DNA from: Prochilodus magdalenae
Lineage: Eukaryota > Chordata > Actinopteri > Characiformes > Prochilodontidae
Length of the DNA: 64,000 bases
NCBI GenBank assembly: GCA_024036415.1
Contig: JAMWET010001075.1
Span: 12,501 to 76,500 of the forward strand
Reading direction: 5' to 3'
The notes beneath the pieces were generated by a model that saw nothing but the letters and a program-made list of their open reading frames with translations, ran no database searches and was not told the origin of the DNA. A program made the position numbers and the translations under genes. The first letter of the stretch is position 1, and each line of letters starts with the position of its first letter. Below are positions 1 to 11,868 of this stretch, piece by piece.

Positions 1-56
1 TGAAAGGCTGTGTGAAGGTTGTGTGGAGGTTACATGAAGGTTTAAGGTGGACTCAC

Positions 57-218
57 ATGGAATGGTGGTCCCATAGTGTTGAGGATCAGACACCAGCAGT
101 TTGTTCTTCAGGCTGCGCCGGCCTACTCCCTGAGCTCCTATCAGAACCAATGTTTTCCTCCTAAAGGGCGGCACTCGCGCCACCTCCTCATAGATCAGCA
201 GCTCATGCCTGTCAAACT
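57..218 (-). CDS. mpp2: mpp2 exon, start of guanylate kinase-like domain
   Basis: Encodes [40 protein letters not shown] and [14 protein letters not shown], i.e. the P-loop-like start of the GK domain. The donor CAT|GTGAGT lies at 56-55. The remaining GK exons are outside the window. Confidence 0.93.
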
Positions 219-2944
219 CTGAGAAGCCAAAGAAATGAGGGGGTGGATCACTAAAGGAGCCCAAATCATGGAAGAACTACTTACGGAAATGTAAACACTG
301 GCTCAGAAACCTTTTCCTGCTGGAATGGAGATGTTTGGTCTCCAGGTAGCTGTGTGATCTGTAAGTATAGTAGGAACTCAAACCTGCATTTTTGGTGGTC
401 AAATACATCATTTTCTTCTTCTTCTTGCTTCCAATTCCGCTACACAGCGTGCCTGAAAGACATCAGAACCTCCACTCAGTTGGAGCTCACATATTCACTG
501 GAACAAGTGACTGAGTCACTACTGACCCAAAACCTGTGGTCAGAATTTGAGTTGGTAGAAAGAATCGAGACATGTAATGCAGTGTACAGTTTACCTGCTG
601 GTGGGAGCTCCACATCTCTCTTTACGAAAGCTTTCCTCTTCTCCTCCAAAAGTTGGCTGGGGATCAGTCCTGCACTCCCTCCCTCCACACGTTGAGCCTG
701 CAAGAAAACGCAGAAGCCCCGACAACTAAACACAACATCAGATCTATCAGTATTTTATTTGTGTACTCTATCCTACACCAAACCAAGTAGCATCTACTGT
801 CAACAAAGTCTTCCCAAAGGAGTCACTGACATTCTGTTCCCCGTCAGACATCGCCAGGAACTTTAAAACCAGAATCGCAAAAATGATAAAAAAAACTACA
901 GAGAATATGGGACTCATAACAACCACCTGGAAGACCTACCCCCAACTACCAACTATTTAATGACCCCATAATTCGTAACTAGCATTGTGTGTGAAAGCTA
1001 AATGGTCCCCCACATTAGGTCAACTGTACCTGCCACCAGTTGACGTCCTCCTGGTTGACGATCTGCAGGATGTCTCCAGTACAGAACTGAAGCCCCGCCT
1101 CCTTACATGGTATCAGGTTGTCATTGGCCGGATCGTAGTCGATATGGCACTTCACAAAGACCTGCAGGAAGAGTGATGCTTCAACCATGGCCAATCAGAA
1201 ACACGGCATACATCACAAACTTTGGAAACATCTTTTTTTGGAATGGGGGGCTTTAGGAAGTTAGTGGTGGCAAGCAGCCCCTCTGTCCTGACCTACCCAA
1301 GAATCGAGCTCGTTCTTCTCAGTCTGCAATAAAATGGTCCTTTGCTTCTCCAGCTGCAATTAATGAAGCAGCCGCTGTCTAAGGAGGAGCTATAATGGGT
1401 GCCAGGCAGGGGGGCTCGCCTCTTGAAATGTAGCCGCTGGGAACTGACCTAGCTGATGTTAATGCACTCCAGTGTTTACAATGCCATGGTGTTAGAAGAG
1501 GGGTCAAGCTAAGTCTGGGGCCTAGTTCATCATCAAGCCAAGCCATCTTATATGGTCAGCTTTGATGGCCAGCATAAGTCATGTGCTCAGGAACTCAATC
1601 GGCTCATTACTCTCAGAAACGATGAGCTGGGTTTGCATGCGTTGTCCCCAGTGTACCAGCAGGTCTGGCTGCCAGTGATAAAGCCAGGCTGCAGAGGAGC
1701 GCTCTCTGTGACGCAGCTGGTGACGCACTTCAGCTTCCCTCATCCCGTCCGCCCACCAGCAACACATCCAGCGATGCTCCTTACAGCCCAGAGATTCTGG
1801 GAGCTCTACGCTCTGTGTCCATGGCAACCGAGAGCGGGAAAGTGCTTGGATGAGAAAGCAGCAAGGAGCAGCCAGCGGTGTACACACTACGGGCACAATC
1901 ATACGCCTCCCGTCCCCATCCACTCATCTCTCAGTGAGTTTCTGAAGCCTGGTTAATCCAAACACTGCCTTGTACTGCCAGACAGAGACGCAGACGGTGC
2001 CAGACTGGAAAACAGCTCTGCAAGCATGCATGGAAATTGGATGTCTAGCTACTGACCAATCAACTGCTGTCTGGCTCGTTGCACTATGATTACACTATTT
2101 TCCACCTTGAAATGTGCAACCTGCACCTAGCTGGCGTGTGAATGAGGCCAGTAGGAGTGAGAGACAAAGTATGGTCCTGCCTGGTCCTGGCCTTGTCATG
2201 TCAGTTTCAATCATCCATTTAACATTAAAAAAGTTTGTTCTGTTATACAATCGTTCCTAAAGTTTCAAAGCGCTGCTGGGCTCATTCTCCGCCCATTATG
2301 GGCCATATAAATGGAAACCAAGCTGTTTAATGAACAGTTTAGCCCCGCCCATTCAGCCTACAGCAGTTTAGCCCCACTGTTCTGATCTCTGATGTCTTGC
2401 CTTCAGTGTGTCTGATACCTGTCTGGGAGGATGGGGCTCCTGGTAGCTGGGGAGGATTTTGAGCACCACGCTGCCGCTGGCTTCCTGCAGCATCTCCTGC
2501 AGAACACGCGGATCATCCCCAACATCTTTACCGTTCACTTCCTTTATAATATCCCCCACGTGCAGGAGACCCTGCTGGTCAATCATTCCTCCATGCAGGA
2601 TCCGCGCTATCACCAACTCTCCGTTCTCCACACGAAACGTCACACCCTGAACAAGAGCACAGATTTCAACAATAAACACAAACTGAACAAATACCTCCGA
2701 TTTTATAAAACCATACTCTGTGCAAACAGATCAGATTACAGCAGGAGTTACAGACATTACTGAATAATTCATAGTAGATGCCAAATTATAATTCATAGTA
2801 TTTATATAGTAGATATTTAGTATAAATCCATATAATTTTGCTGATATATAAAGAGTGAACAGAAAATACTATAGATAAAAAATAATGACTGAAAAATATA
2901 ATAATAATAATAATAATAATAATGATAATAATAACAATATTAAT

Positions 2945-3005
<61 letters not shown>

Positions 3006-3020
3006 TTAATAATATTAGCC

Positions 3021-3069
<49 letters not shown>

Positions 3070-6000
3070 TAATAATAATAATAAAATTCACTATTCATGT
3101 TACATCACATGGTTACAACCAATAACTGGATTACTATAACTCAAATAGACACTTTGAATTTAAACGGTTCCACTGTTTACAGCACTCATTTGAAACGAGA
3201 CCAAGAGTATTAGCCACACTGACACAGACGAACATATTCTAGAAGTCCTACCAGGTGTTCTCCGGCTACTTTCCGGATGCCCACCATGCGAATAGCGTCA
3301 GCTGGGACAGGCGGGAGAGTGACAGTTGGCTCCATGAAGGCCCGTGGGCTGGGGGGCGGAGTCTCGCATGTCTGAGATGCCACAGAGTCATGGGTCTCCA
3401 GGAGAGACTGTCAAGACACATCAATCAAAAGACACTTTAAAGTGACAGATTTAGCCTAAACTATCTCATCCCAAACGATCGCTCAGCCACAACATGCATA
3501 GCGTCTGAGGTCTGCTTTGTTGGGTGTACATGAGGCTATGAGACTAACGTAGCTAACGAGCAATGGAAACGTATACACCATCAATTAGTTTTGTGCAAAC
3601 TGCCAAATCCCAAATGGCCACATGCTTTCCTCAAACTATCTTCCCAAGGAGCCAAACCTAGGTTGGGTTTAGTCTTTTATCTGCACAATGATCCAAAACA
3701 GGTGTCCAGGTCCACTTGGACGCAGACATTTGACCTCATAACCAAGCTTGGCATGGCCATCGCTGTCCCTGACCAAACCAGACCAGTGAGGACCTGGAGG
3801 CTGTATTGGGGGGTGCTCTCAAATATGTTCACTCTCCATTCTTCATTCATGAATTCATCAAGAAGAAGACATTGCTGTTTTGTTGTTAATGGGATGTTTC
3901 ATATACCTCTCCATGCAAAGGTTATGTTTTTTTGGATATGGTTTTATTCAGGCGGAGGGACGGCAGGCATGCAATCCGGGGCTGTTATACCTGGAAGTGT
4001 GGCTGGTTGAGGATGTTTGAAAGCTCAGCGGCTGTATTGCTGCGATGTGTGAACGGACTCAGCTCCCTCAGGATGTCCTGTACCAGCTCCACGTTATTGT
4101 CTCTGACCGCTTCGAGCCGAGGCTCCTCCGGACTCTCTGCACCCTGGAGGACAAAAAGAAGAGTCCCAGCTGGGGTAAGTTTACACTAGCGCACAGGTAA
4201 CACTGACCTAATGCTCTCCAAGACCAACAAACATCATCCATCAAATACCAACAACGTTCTGCAAGATCACCGTGTTCAGCAAACACCATTCCTCAACACA
4301 TCATTCCCCAACAAACCCCCTCACTCTCAACACATCATTCCCCAACAAACCTCATCACTCTCAACACATCATTCCCCAACAAACCCCCTCACTCTCAACA
4401 CATCATTCCCCAACAAACCTCATCACTCTCAACACATCATTCCCCAACAAACCCCCTCACTCTCAACACATCATTCCCCAACAAACCCCATCACTCTCAA
4501 CACATCATTCCCCAACAAACCCCATCACTCTCAACACATCATTCCCCAACAAACCCCATCACTCTCAACACATCATTCCCCAACAAACCCCATCACTCTC
4601 AACACATCATTCCCCAACAAACTCCAACACACCATTCCCCAACAAACCCCATCACTCTCCAACACATCATTCCCCAACAAACCCCATCACTCTCAACACA
4701 TCATTCCCCAACAAACCCCATCACTCTCAACACATCATTCCCCAACAAACCCCATCACTCTCAACACATCATTCCCCAACAAACCCCATCACTCTCAACA
4801 CATCATTCCCCAACAAACCCCATCACTCTCAACACATCATTCCCCAACAAACCCCATCACTCTCAACACATCATTCCCCAACAAACCTCATCACTCTCAA
4901 CACATCATTCCCCAACAAACTCCAACACACCATTCCCCAACAAACCCCATCACTCTCCAACACATCATTCCCCAACAAACCCCATCACTCTCAACACATC
5001 ATTCCCCAACAAACCCCATCACTCTCAACACATCATTCCCCAACAAACCCCATCACTCTCAACACATCATTCCCCAACAAACCCCATCACACTCCAACAC
5101 ATCATTCTCCAACAAACCCCATCACTCTCAACACATCATTCCCCAACAAACCCCATCACTCTCAACACATCATTCCCCAACAAACCCCATCACTCTCAAC
5201 ACATCATTCCCCAACAAAAAACATCACTCTCAACACATCATTCCCTAACAAACCCCATCACTCTCAACACATCATTCCCCAACAAACCCCATCACACTCT
5301 CAACACATCATTCCCCAACAAACCCCATCACTCTCAACACATCATTCCCCAACAAACACCATCACTCTCAACACATCATTCCACAACAAACCCCATCACT
5401 CTCAACACATCATTCCCCAACAAACCCTATCACTCTCAACACATCATTCCCCAACAAACCCCATCACTCTCCAACACATTCCTTTAACAACTCCCATCAC
5501 TCTCAACACATCATTCCCCAACAAACCCCATCACTCTCAACACATCATTCCCCAACAAACCTCATCACTCTCAACACATAATTCCCTAGCAAACCCCATC
5601 ACTCTCAACACATCATTCCCCAACAAACCCCATCACACTCCAACACATCATTCCCCAACAAACCCCATCACTCTCAACACATCATTCCCCAACAAACCCC
5701 ATCACTCTCAACACATCATTACCCAACAAACCCCATCACTCTCAACATATCAATCCCCAACAAACTCCAACACACCATTCCCCAACAAACCCCATCACTC
5801 TCCAACACATCATTCCTCAACAAACCCCATCACTCTCAACACACCATTCCCCAACAAACCCGTCACTCTCAACACACCATTCCCCAACAAACCCCATCAC
5901 TCGCAACACATCATTCTCCAACAAACCCCATCACTCCCAACACATCATTCCCCAACAAACCCCATCACTCCCAACACATCATTCCACAACAAACCCAATC

Positions 6001-9000
6001 ACTCTCAACACATCATTCCCCAACAAACCCCATCACTCTCAACACATCATTCCCCAACAAACCCCATCACTCTCAACACATCATTCCCCAACAAACCCCA
6101 TCACTCTTAACACATCATTCCCCAACAAATCCCATCACTCTCAACACATCATTCCCCAACAAACCCCATCACACTCCAAAACATCATTCCCCAACAAACC
6201 CCATCACTCTCAACACATCATTCCCCAACAAACCCCATCACTCTCAACACACCATTCCCCAACCAACCCCATCACTCTCAACACATCATTCCCCAACAAA
6301 CCCCATCACTCTCAACACATCATTACCCAACAAACCCCATCACTCTCAACACATCATTCCCCAACAAACTCCAACACACCATTCCCCAACAAACCCCATC
6401 ACTCTCCAACACATCATTACTCAACAAACCCCATCACTCTCAACACACCATTCCCCAACAAACCCATCACTCTCAACACATCATTTCCCAACAAACCCCA
6501 TCACTCTCAACACATCATTCCCCAACAAACCTTATCACTCTCAACACACCATTCCCCAACAAACCACATCACTCGCAACACATCATTCTCCAACAAACCC
6601 CATCACTCTCAACACACCATTCCCCAACAAACCACATCACTCGCAACACATCATTCCCCAAAAAAACCCATCACACTCCAACACATTATTCCCCAACAAA
6701 CCTTATCACTCTCAACACATCATTCCCCAACAAACCCCATCACTCTCAACACATCATTCCCCAAAAAAACCCATCACACTCCAACACATTATTCCCCAAC
6801 AAACCCCATCACTTTCAACACATCATTCCCCAACAAACCCCATCACACTCCAACACATCATTCTCCAACAAACCCCATCACTCTCAACACATCATTCCCC
6901 AACAAACCCCATCACTCTCAACACATCATTCCCCAACAAACCCCATCACTCTCAACACATCATTCCCCAACAAACCCCATCACTCTTAACACACTCCATC
7001 ACTCTCAACACATCATTCCCCAACAAACCCCATCACACTCCAAAACATCATTCCCCAACAAACCCCATCACTCTCAACACATCATTCCCCAACAAACCCC
7101 ATCAGTCTCAACACAATCATTCCCCAACAAACCCCATCACACTCCAACACATTATTTCCCAACAAACCCAATCAGTCTCATCACATCATTCTCCAACAAA
7201 CCCCATCACTCTCCAACACATTCCTTTAACAACTCCCATCACTCTCAACACACCATTCCCCAACAAACCCCATCACTCTCAACACATCATTCCCCAACAA
7301 ACCTCATCACTCTCAACACATCATTCCCCAACAAACTCCAACACACCATTCCCCAACAAACCCCATCACTATCAACACATCATTCCAAAACAAACCCCAT
7401 CACTCTCAACACATCATTCCCCAACAAACACCATTACTCTCAACACATCATTCCCCAACAAACACCATCAATCTCAACACATCATTCCCCAACTAACCCC
7501 ATCACTCTCAACACATCATTCCCCAACAAACCCCATCACTCTCAACACATCATTCCCCAACAAACCTCATCACTCTCAACACATCATTCCCCAACAAACC
7601 CCATCACTCTCAACACATCATTCCCCAACAAACCCCATCACTCTCAACACATCAATCACCAACAAACCCCATCACACTCAACACACATTCCCCCCAACAA
7701 AACCCCACCTATCACTCTCAACACATCATTCCCCAACAAACCCCATCACTCTCAACACATCATTCTCCAACAAACCCCATCACTCTCAACACATCATTCC
7801 CCAACAAACCCCATCACTCTCAACACATCATTCTCCAACAAACACCATCGGACTTCAGTAAACACCATTACTCTCCAACAAACCCCATCACTCTCAACAC
7901 ATCATTCCCCAACAAACCCCATCACTCTCAACACATCATTCCCCAACAAACCCCATCACTCTCCAACACATTCCTTTAACAACTCCCATCACTCTCAACA
8001 CACCATTCCCCAACAAACCCCATCACTCTCAACACATCATTCCCCAACAAACCTCATCACTCTCAACACATCATTGCCCAACAAACTCCAACACACCATT
8101 CCCCAACAAACCCCATCACTCTCCAACACATCATTCCTCAACAAACCCCATCACTCTCAACACATCATTCCCCAACAAACCCCATCACTCTCAACACATC
8201 ATTCCCCAACAAACCCCATCACTCTCAACACATCATTCCCAAACAAACCCCATCACTCTCAACACATCATTCCCCAACAAACCCCATCACTCTCAACACA
8301 TCATTCCCCAACAAACCCCATCACTCTTAACACATCATTCCCCAACAAATCCCATCACTCTCAACACATCATTCCCCAACAAACACCATCACTCTCAACA
8401 CATCATTCCCCAACAAACCCCATCACTCTCAACACATTCCCCAACAAACCCCATCACTCTCAACACATCATTCCCCAACAAACCCCATCACTCTCAACAC
8501 ATCATTCTCCAACAAACCCCATCACTCTCAACACATCATTCCCCAACAAACCCCATCACTCTCAACACATCATTCCCCAACAAACCCCATCACTCTCAAC
8601 ACATCATTCTCCAACAAACACCATCGGACTTCAGTAAACACCATTACTCTCCAACAAACCCCCAGGTACAGCAGGTGGACCTGCCCTTTGGGCTTGTTGG
8701 GCTTGCTGGAGACTGTTGGGGTGTGATATCGTATAGTGGTATAGATTTATTAAACCCTTACAGATGAAGATGAAAGCCTCAGAGCTAGAAGACCACACTG
8801 ACTGCTTTCATTCCGGATCTCATGACCAAACGGCCAGCACGAGTTAGTTTGGAGCATGTATGTGTTAAGATGGCACTTGTGAGCTTTCAGGAACCTCACC
8901 ACTGGACTTTCCATGATGCCCTTCAGGAAGATGAGGTCCAGATCATTTGCCGTTGTGGAACTGTTGCTATCACTCAGAGTGTCCAGAACCTGCGACGCAG

Positions 9001-11771
9001 CTACAGGGAGAAAAGAAAGGAAGACATGTAGATGGAGAAGAAAAATAAAGGAGAAAGACAGAGACAGATACAGAGGAAAGGAAGGAAGAGAAGGGAAGGA
9101 GGCGAAGAATGGTGGGTAAAAGAGGATACAGAAATAAAGATATAAAGACAGATAGAGGAAGAAGAGGAGAGAGAGAAAGAAAGGAATATGTTAAGTTTTC
9201 TACTAACTGTTTACACAAAGTTTCAAAATCTAAAATAACAATAATTTAAATCCGGTTTAATTAAACAACACTAACAACTGGGCTGTATCAGACTGCATCT
9301 GGATATTAGACTCAATAAGACTATCAGACTTTATCCGGCTTTATCAGACTGCATCAGACTCTATCAGACTGCATCGGACTCTATCAGACTGCATCGGACT
9401 CTATCAGATTGCGTTAGACTCCAGCAGACTGTATCAGACCCTAACACAATGCGTCTGACTGTTTCAGACTGAGTCAGACTGTGTCAGACTATCAGACTGA
9501 GTCAGACTATCAGACTGCGTCTAACTCTATTGTATTGTGTCAGACTCTCAGACTGTTTTAGGCTATATCTGACTATCATACTAGATCGAAGTATGAAACT
9601 GTATTGTGCTGTTCCTGACTCTATCAGACTATCAGACTCTATCAGACTGTATGAAACTATCAGACTATCAGAATATCTGACTGTATCTGTCTCTATCAGA
9701 CTATCAAACTCTTTCGCACTCCATCAGCTCAATTAGACCGTACTGTACTCTCTCACAGTACTGACATTTCAGACTCTTTCAAACTGTATCAGACTGAATC
9801 AGGCGTATTAGACTTTATCAGAAACTGCGTATAATGTTTTGTTTGTGCACAGAGAACTCCTCTGTCACATCAACACATCAGTGCCGAGTGCAAACAGTTC
9901 ACCCTGTAAACGGCTTAATTAGGCAGGACGGGGATTTCTCCGCGGTCCCTATGAGCCCCGGGCTTTCTGTGCTGTCTCAGAAAAGCTATTAGGAGAAAAT
10001 CCATTAGCTTTCAGAGTGTTGCAGCTCCGCTAACATAATCCATTACTGGAGGAAAATCAGGCTTCTAAACTCCCCTCATGTGACTATCACAGAGGACAAA
10101 GGCTTACGTGGGTTTATGGAAAACACACACGCTCACAGCACCAACACCGTACTACCTAGCACTATTCTACACTTCCATTCAGCTTCACTCCATTCACTGC
10201 CGGTACACTTGGGGGCGGAGTCTGTGTAGGAGGAACACAGTTTAGTCTATTTTATGATCATTTCCATAGAAACTACAGTAGGTGAAATAGGCAGGACTAA
10301 ACTGCTATAGGCTGGATGGGTGGGGTCAAACCTGCTGTTGTTGAAATGGGTGGTGCCTAACTGCTGTAAACTGAATGGGTGGGACTAAACAGCTGTAGAT
10401 GAAATGGGTGGGGCTGAACTGCAGTAAACTAAATGGGTGGGACTGAACATCTGTAGACTAAATAGGTGTGGCTACATGGGTGGGGTTAGATTACTGTAGT
10501 TACTGCAGGACTACACTGCTGTAGGCTGAAGTGTTGGGCCTAAACTGTTGTAGGCTGAATGGGCAGAGATAAACTACTATAGGGTGAATGGGTGGAGCTA
10601 AACTACTATAGGTGGAATGGGCAGAGCTAAACTACACTCCCCATAAAATTAAAGGAACATTTTTTAATCAGACTTAAGCATCAGCCCAGTTTAACTTCTG
10701 GGAGATTAATCGGGGTCAGTTACGTAGCAGCGGGGCTATTAATCAGTTTCAGCTGCTTTGGTGTGAGGAAATTAACAACAGGTGCAGTAGAGGAGCAACA
10801 ATGAGACACCCCCCAAAACAGGAATGGTTTAAAAGGACGAGGTCATTGACATTTTGTCTTGCCTCATCTTTTCCAACTGATGTTTCACTAGTTCTGCAGT
10901 TGGCTTGGGTCAGGGTCACTACTAGTACCATGGTGCGGTACCTGGACCCTACAGAGGTTGCACAGGTAGTCCAACTACTGAAGGATGGCACATCAATATG
11001 TGGCGTTGCCACAAGGTTTGCTGTGTCTCCCAGCACACACTTAAGAGTACGGTGGAGATTTACAGGCAGTTACTCTAGGAGACCTGGACAAGGCTGTATA
11101 AGGTCCCTAACCTAATGCAGTAGGTTTTTGCTTTGATTTTCAGGGTGTCTTCGAATTCAACCCTCTGTAGGGTGATCATATTCATTTCCATCAAACGATG
11201 TGGCATCTTTTCGTTCCTAACACATTACCCAGTCTATATGAGGAAAGATATTCTGCATGATTTTCTTCCCATTGAGATCTGATGTGTTTCTTTAATGTTT
11301 TGGAGCAGTGTATTATAGTCTGAATGTGTGAAGCTAAACTGCTAAAAGTTAAATGGGTGTGGCTAAATTGCTATAGACTGAATGGAGGTAGGAAAACTGA
11401 TGTTGTTTAAATGGGTGGGGCTAAACTGCTGTCGGCTGAATGGTTGGAGCTAAACTGCTATAGCATAAATGGAGGAGGCTAAACTGCTGTAGGTTAAAGG
11501 GGCAGGACTAAACAGCTGTGGGTAAAATGGGAGGGGCTAAACAGTTTTGACTGAATGGGTGGGGCTTAACTGCTATAGGGTAAACGAGTGATGCTGAAGA
11601 GCTGTAGGCTGAGTGGGTGGGGCTAAACTGCTGTAGGCTGGATGGGCAGTCATGTTATTGCAGTCTTGTGTTCATAAACTGCATAACGTTCAGAAACATC
11701 AACAGTGTTTATATCCACTTACCAGGCTCCGTGCCGGTGGCGGCCACAGGCATGATGACAGAGTCTCAGTA
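57..11771 (-). CDS. mpp2: mpp2, MAGUK p55 scaffold (partial; nine coding exons)
   Basis: Coding exons on the minus strand, 5' to 3': 11723-11753 (start), 8900-9000, 3991-4143, 3252-3407, 2419-2646, 1030-1161, 595-697, 384-452 and 57-218. All borders are AG/GT and all phases agree. The roughly 378 residues read as an N-terminus MPVAAT, tandem L27 region, linker, PDZ, SH3, hook with a KKKKK stretch, and the start of the guanylate kinase-like domain ([12 protein letters not shown]). The last third lies beyond base 1. From family knowledge, MPP2 is a membrane-associated scaffold that links receptors and adhesion proteins to the cytoskeleton and is rich in synapses; its GK domain binds ligands and is not a working kinase. 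PDZ, SH3 and linker residues fit MPP2 better than its close paralogue PALS2/MPP6. The linker after MESPV is about five residues shorter than in mammals, so a microexon or alternative donor may have been missed. Teleosts carry two mpp2 copies; which one this is cannot be decided. Confidence 0.92.
384..452 (-). CDS. mpp2: mpp2 exon, basic hook segment
   Basis: 69 nt encoding [20 protein letters not shown] plus NA. This is the lysine-rich HOOK region (4.1-protein binding in the family) between SH3 and GK. Acceptor TTTCAG, donor CAG|GTTTGA. Confidence 0.93.
595..697 (-). CDS. mpp2: mpp2 exon, end of SH3 and hook
   Basis: Encodes [34 protein letters not shown] and one split Gly codon. GLIPS is the typical end of the MAGUK SH3 fold. 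Acceptor CTTGCAG, donor CAG|GTAAAC, 103 nt, phase 0 to 1. Confidence 0.95.
1030..1161 (-). CDS. mpp2: mpp2 exon, SH3 domain
   Basis: 44 codons: [40 protein letters not shown] and NWWQ. This is the SH3 domain of the p55 MAGUK family, with the conserved ALYDY-like segment and WW. Acceptor CCTGCAG, donor CAG|GTACAG, phase 0 at both ends. Confidence 0.95.
1162..2418 (-). other. mpp2 intron between PDZ and SH3 exons
   Basis: Intronic, 1.26 kb. PDZ residue ...PRQ joins directly to VFVKCH in the protein, so no exon is missing. The only repeat seen is a short copy (about 2,290-2,370) of the 'TTAGCCCCGCCCATTCAGCC' motif that also occurs near 13.0 kb and, inverted, in the 10.3-11.65 kb array. Otherwise nothing recognisable. 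Confidence 0.7.
2419..2646 (-). CDS. mpp2: mpp2 exon, PDZ domain core
   Basis: 76 codons containing [34 protein letters not shown] and [20 protein letters not shown]. This is nearly identical to the vertebrate MPP2 PDZ domain, which binds C-terminal peptides of membrane partners. Acceptor TGTTCAG, donor CAG|GTATCA. Both ends are phase 0. Confidence 0.95.
2898..3084. repeat. (AAT)n microsatellite
   Basis: About 187 bp of almost pure AAT/ATA triplets with a few C and TTA interruptions, inside the mpp2 intron between the PDZ and linker exons. It is open in several frames (poly-Asn or poly-Ile), which is an artefact. Confidence 0.97.
3252..3407 (-). CDS. mpp2: mpp2 exon, L27-PDZ linker
   Basis: 52 codons: [20 protein letters not shown], then a Pro-rich linker and [15 protein letters not shown]. 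This joins the L27 region to the PDZ domain. The final Leu is the first residue of the PDZ carboxylate-binding loop (L-GVTF), so the intron splits the loop, as expected for the p55 MAGUK family. Confidence 0.9.
3991..4143 (-). CDS. mpp2: mpp2 exon, second L27 segment
   Basis: 51 codons including [16 protein letters not shown] and [15 protein letters not shown], matching the second L27 helix bundle of MPP2. Acceptor CTCCAG, donor GTATAA. The 34-bp minisatellite begins about 130 bp upstream of this exon's acceptor, inside the preceding intron. Confidence 0.9.
4272..8665. repeat. 34-bp minisatellite, about 4.4 kb
   Basis: Tandem copies of a 34-bp unit, roughly 125-130 if continuous. The unit can be read as CTCTCAACACATCATTCCCC followed by AACAAACCCCATCA. 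Variants (CTCC for CTC, CTCATCA, short units AACTCCAACACACC, inserted TTTAACAACTCC) recur in the same order, showing block duplications. Blocks ending in CATCGGACTTCAGTAAACAC at 7,848 and 8,625 are copies. It sits in the mpp2 intron between the two L27 exons. The plus strand of the unit has no stop codon in any frame, which explains the long ORFs. Confidence 0.97.
8666..8899 (-). other. mpp2 intron, unique stretch 5' of the 34-bp array
   Basis: Unique-looking intron sequence between the donor of the 8900-9000 exon and the array. A V-R-F-L-K-A-H reading directly after the donor is noted under the exon. No other feature seen. Confidence 0.5.
8900..9000 (-). CDS. mpp2: mpp2 exon, first L27 segment
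   Basis: Encodes [20 protein letters not shown] followed by [14 protein letters not shown]. This matches the N-terminal L27 region of MPP2, which binds other L27 scaffolds. Acceptor CTGTAG, donor GTG|GTGAGG. Reading on past the donor gives VRFLKAH, which resembles the VRSLAKAH of mammalian MPP2, so an alternative donor further on is possible. However, only the GTGAGG donor keeps phase with the next exon found. Confidence 0.85.
9020..9190. repeat. purine-rich tract
   Basis: A/G-rich run (GGAAGG, GAAAGA, GAGAGA) just upstream of the acceptor of the mpp2 8900-9000 exon. On the gene strand it is a long pyrimidine stretch leading into the 3' splice site. Confidence 0.75.
9280..9835. repeat. degenerate ATCAGACT repeat
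   Basis: About 550 bp of irregular units built on CTATCAGACTGCATCAGACT with spacings of 9-20 bp. Intronic in mpp2. Confidence 0.9.
10255..10632. repeat. GC-box-like minisatellite, left half
   Basis: Degenerate units of about 30-36 bp around GGCTGAATGGGTGGGGCTAA followed by ACTGCTGTA. It continues at 11,313 after an inserted Tc1-like element. The same motif appears singly elsewhere in the mpp2 locus. Confidence 0.9.
10635..11310 (+). mobile_element. internally deleted Tc1/mariner-like element
   Basis: Inverted ends: left CACTCCCCATAAAATTAAAG and right, inverted, CACTGCTCCAAAACATTAAA. It is flanked by TA at 10,633-10,634 and 11,311-11,312, the expected Tc1 target duplication. At 676 bp it is about half the usual 1.3-1.6 kb. 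It carries only an N-terminal transposase remnant (10,930-11,115). Removing it rejoins a normal repeat unit of the surrounding minisatellite. Confidence 0.85.
10930..11115 (+). pseudogene. Tc1-like transposase N-terminal remnant
   Basis: Reads [20 protein letters not shown], then [16 protein letters not shown] and a Ser-Arg-rich part ending in a stop. This is the first helix-turn-helix of a Tc1-family transposase as common in fish. The second recognition helix is degraded (HLRVRW in place of a TVSRAW-like helix) and no DDE domain follows. Non-functional. Confidence 0.8.
11313..11650. repeat. GC-box-like minisatellite, right half
   Basis: Continuation of the 10,255-10,632 array: repeated GCTAAACTGCTGTAGGCTGA and ATGGGTGGG. 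Separated from its left half by the Tc1-like insertion. Confidence 0.9.
11723..11771 (-). CDS. mpp2: mpp2 first coding exon (start ATG at 11753)
   Basis: The exon lies between a CCCTAG acceptor and a G|GTAAGT donor. The ATG at 11753-11751 opens [10 protein letters not shown], matching the MPVAAT start of mammalian MPP2. Only 18 nt of 5' UTR lie in this exon, so at least one noncoding exon lies upstream. The 3' splice-site pyrimidine tract is a (CT)n microsatellite (GA on the plus strand, 11775-11868). CDS is 31 nt, ending in phase 1. Confidence 0.88.
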
Positions 11772-11774
11772 CTA

Positions 11775-11808
11775 GGGAGAGAGGGAGAGAGAGTGAGAGA
11801 GAGAGAGA

Positions 11809-11860
<52 letters not shown>

Positions 11861-11868
11861 GAGAGTGG
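11775..11868. repeat. (GA)n at the mpp2 3' splice site
   Basis: Nearly pure GA dinucleotide with a few GT interruptions, ending 3 bp from the acceptor AG of the mpp2 start exon. On the gene strand it is (CT)n and forms the polypyrimidine tract. Confidence 0.95.

Noticed and set aside
1552..1956. 134-codon ORF in an mpp2 intron
   Set aside because: Antisense, no domain, and the PDZ and SH3 exons join directly, so no exon is needed there.
2898..3084. Poly-Asn and poly-Ile ORFs
   Set aside because: Pure AAT microsatellite.
4272..6110. 612-codon ORF rich in [17 protein letters not shown]
   Set aside because: Product of a 34-bp minisatellite unit with no plus-strand stops; other frames are equally open.
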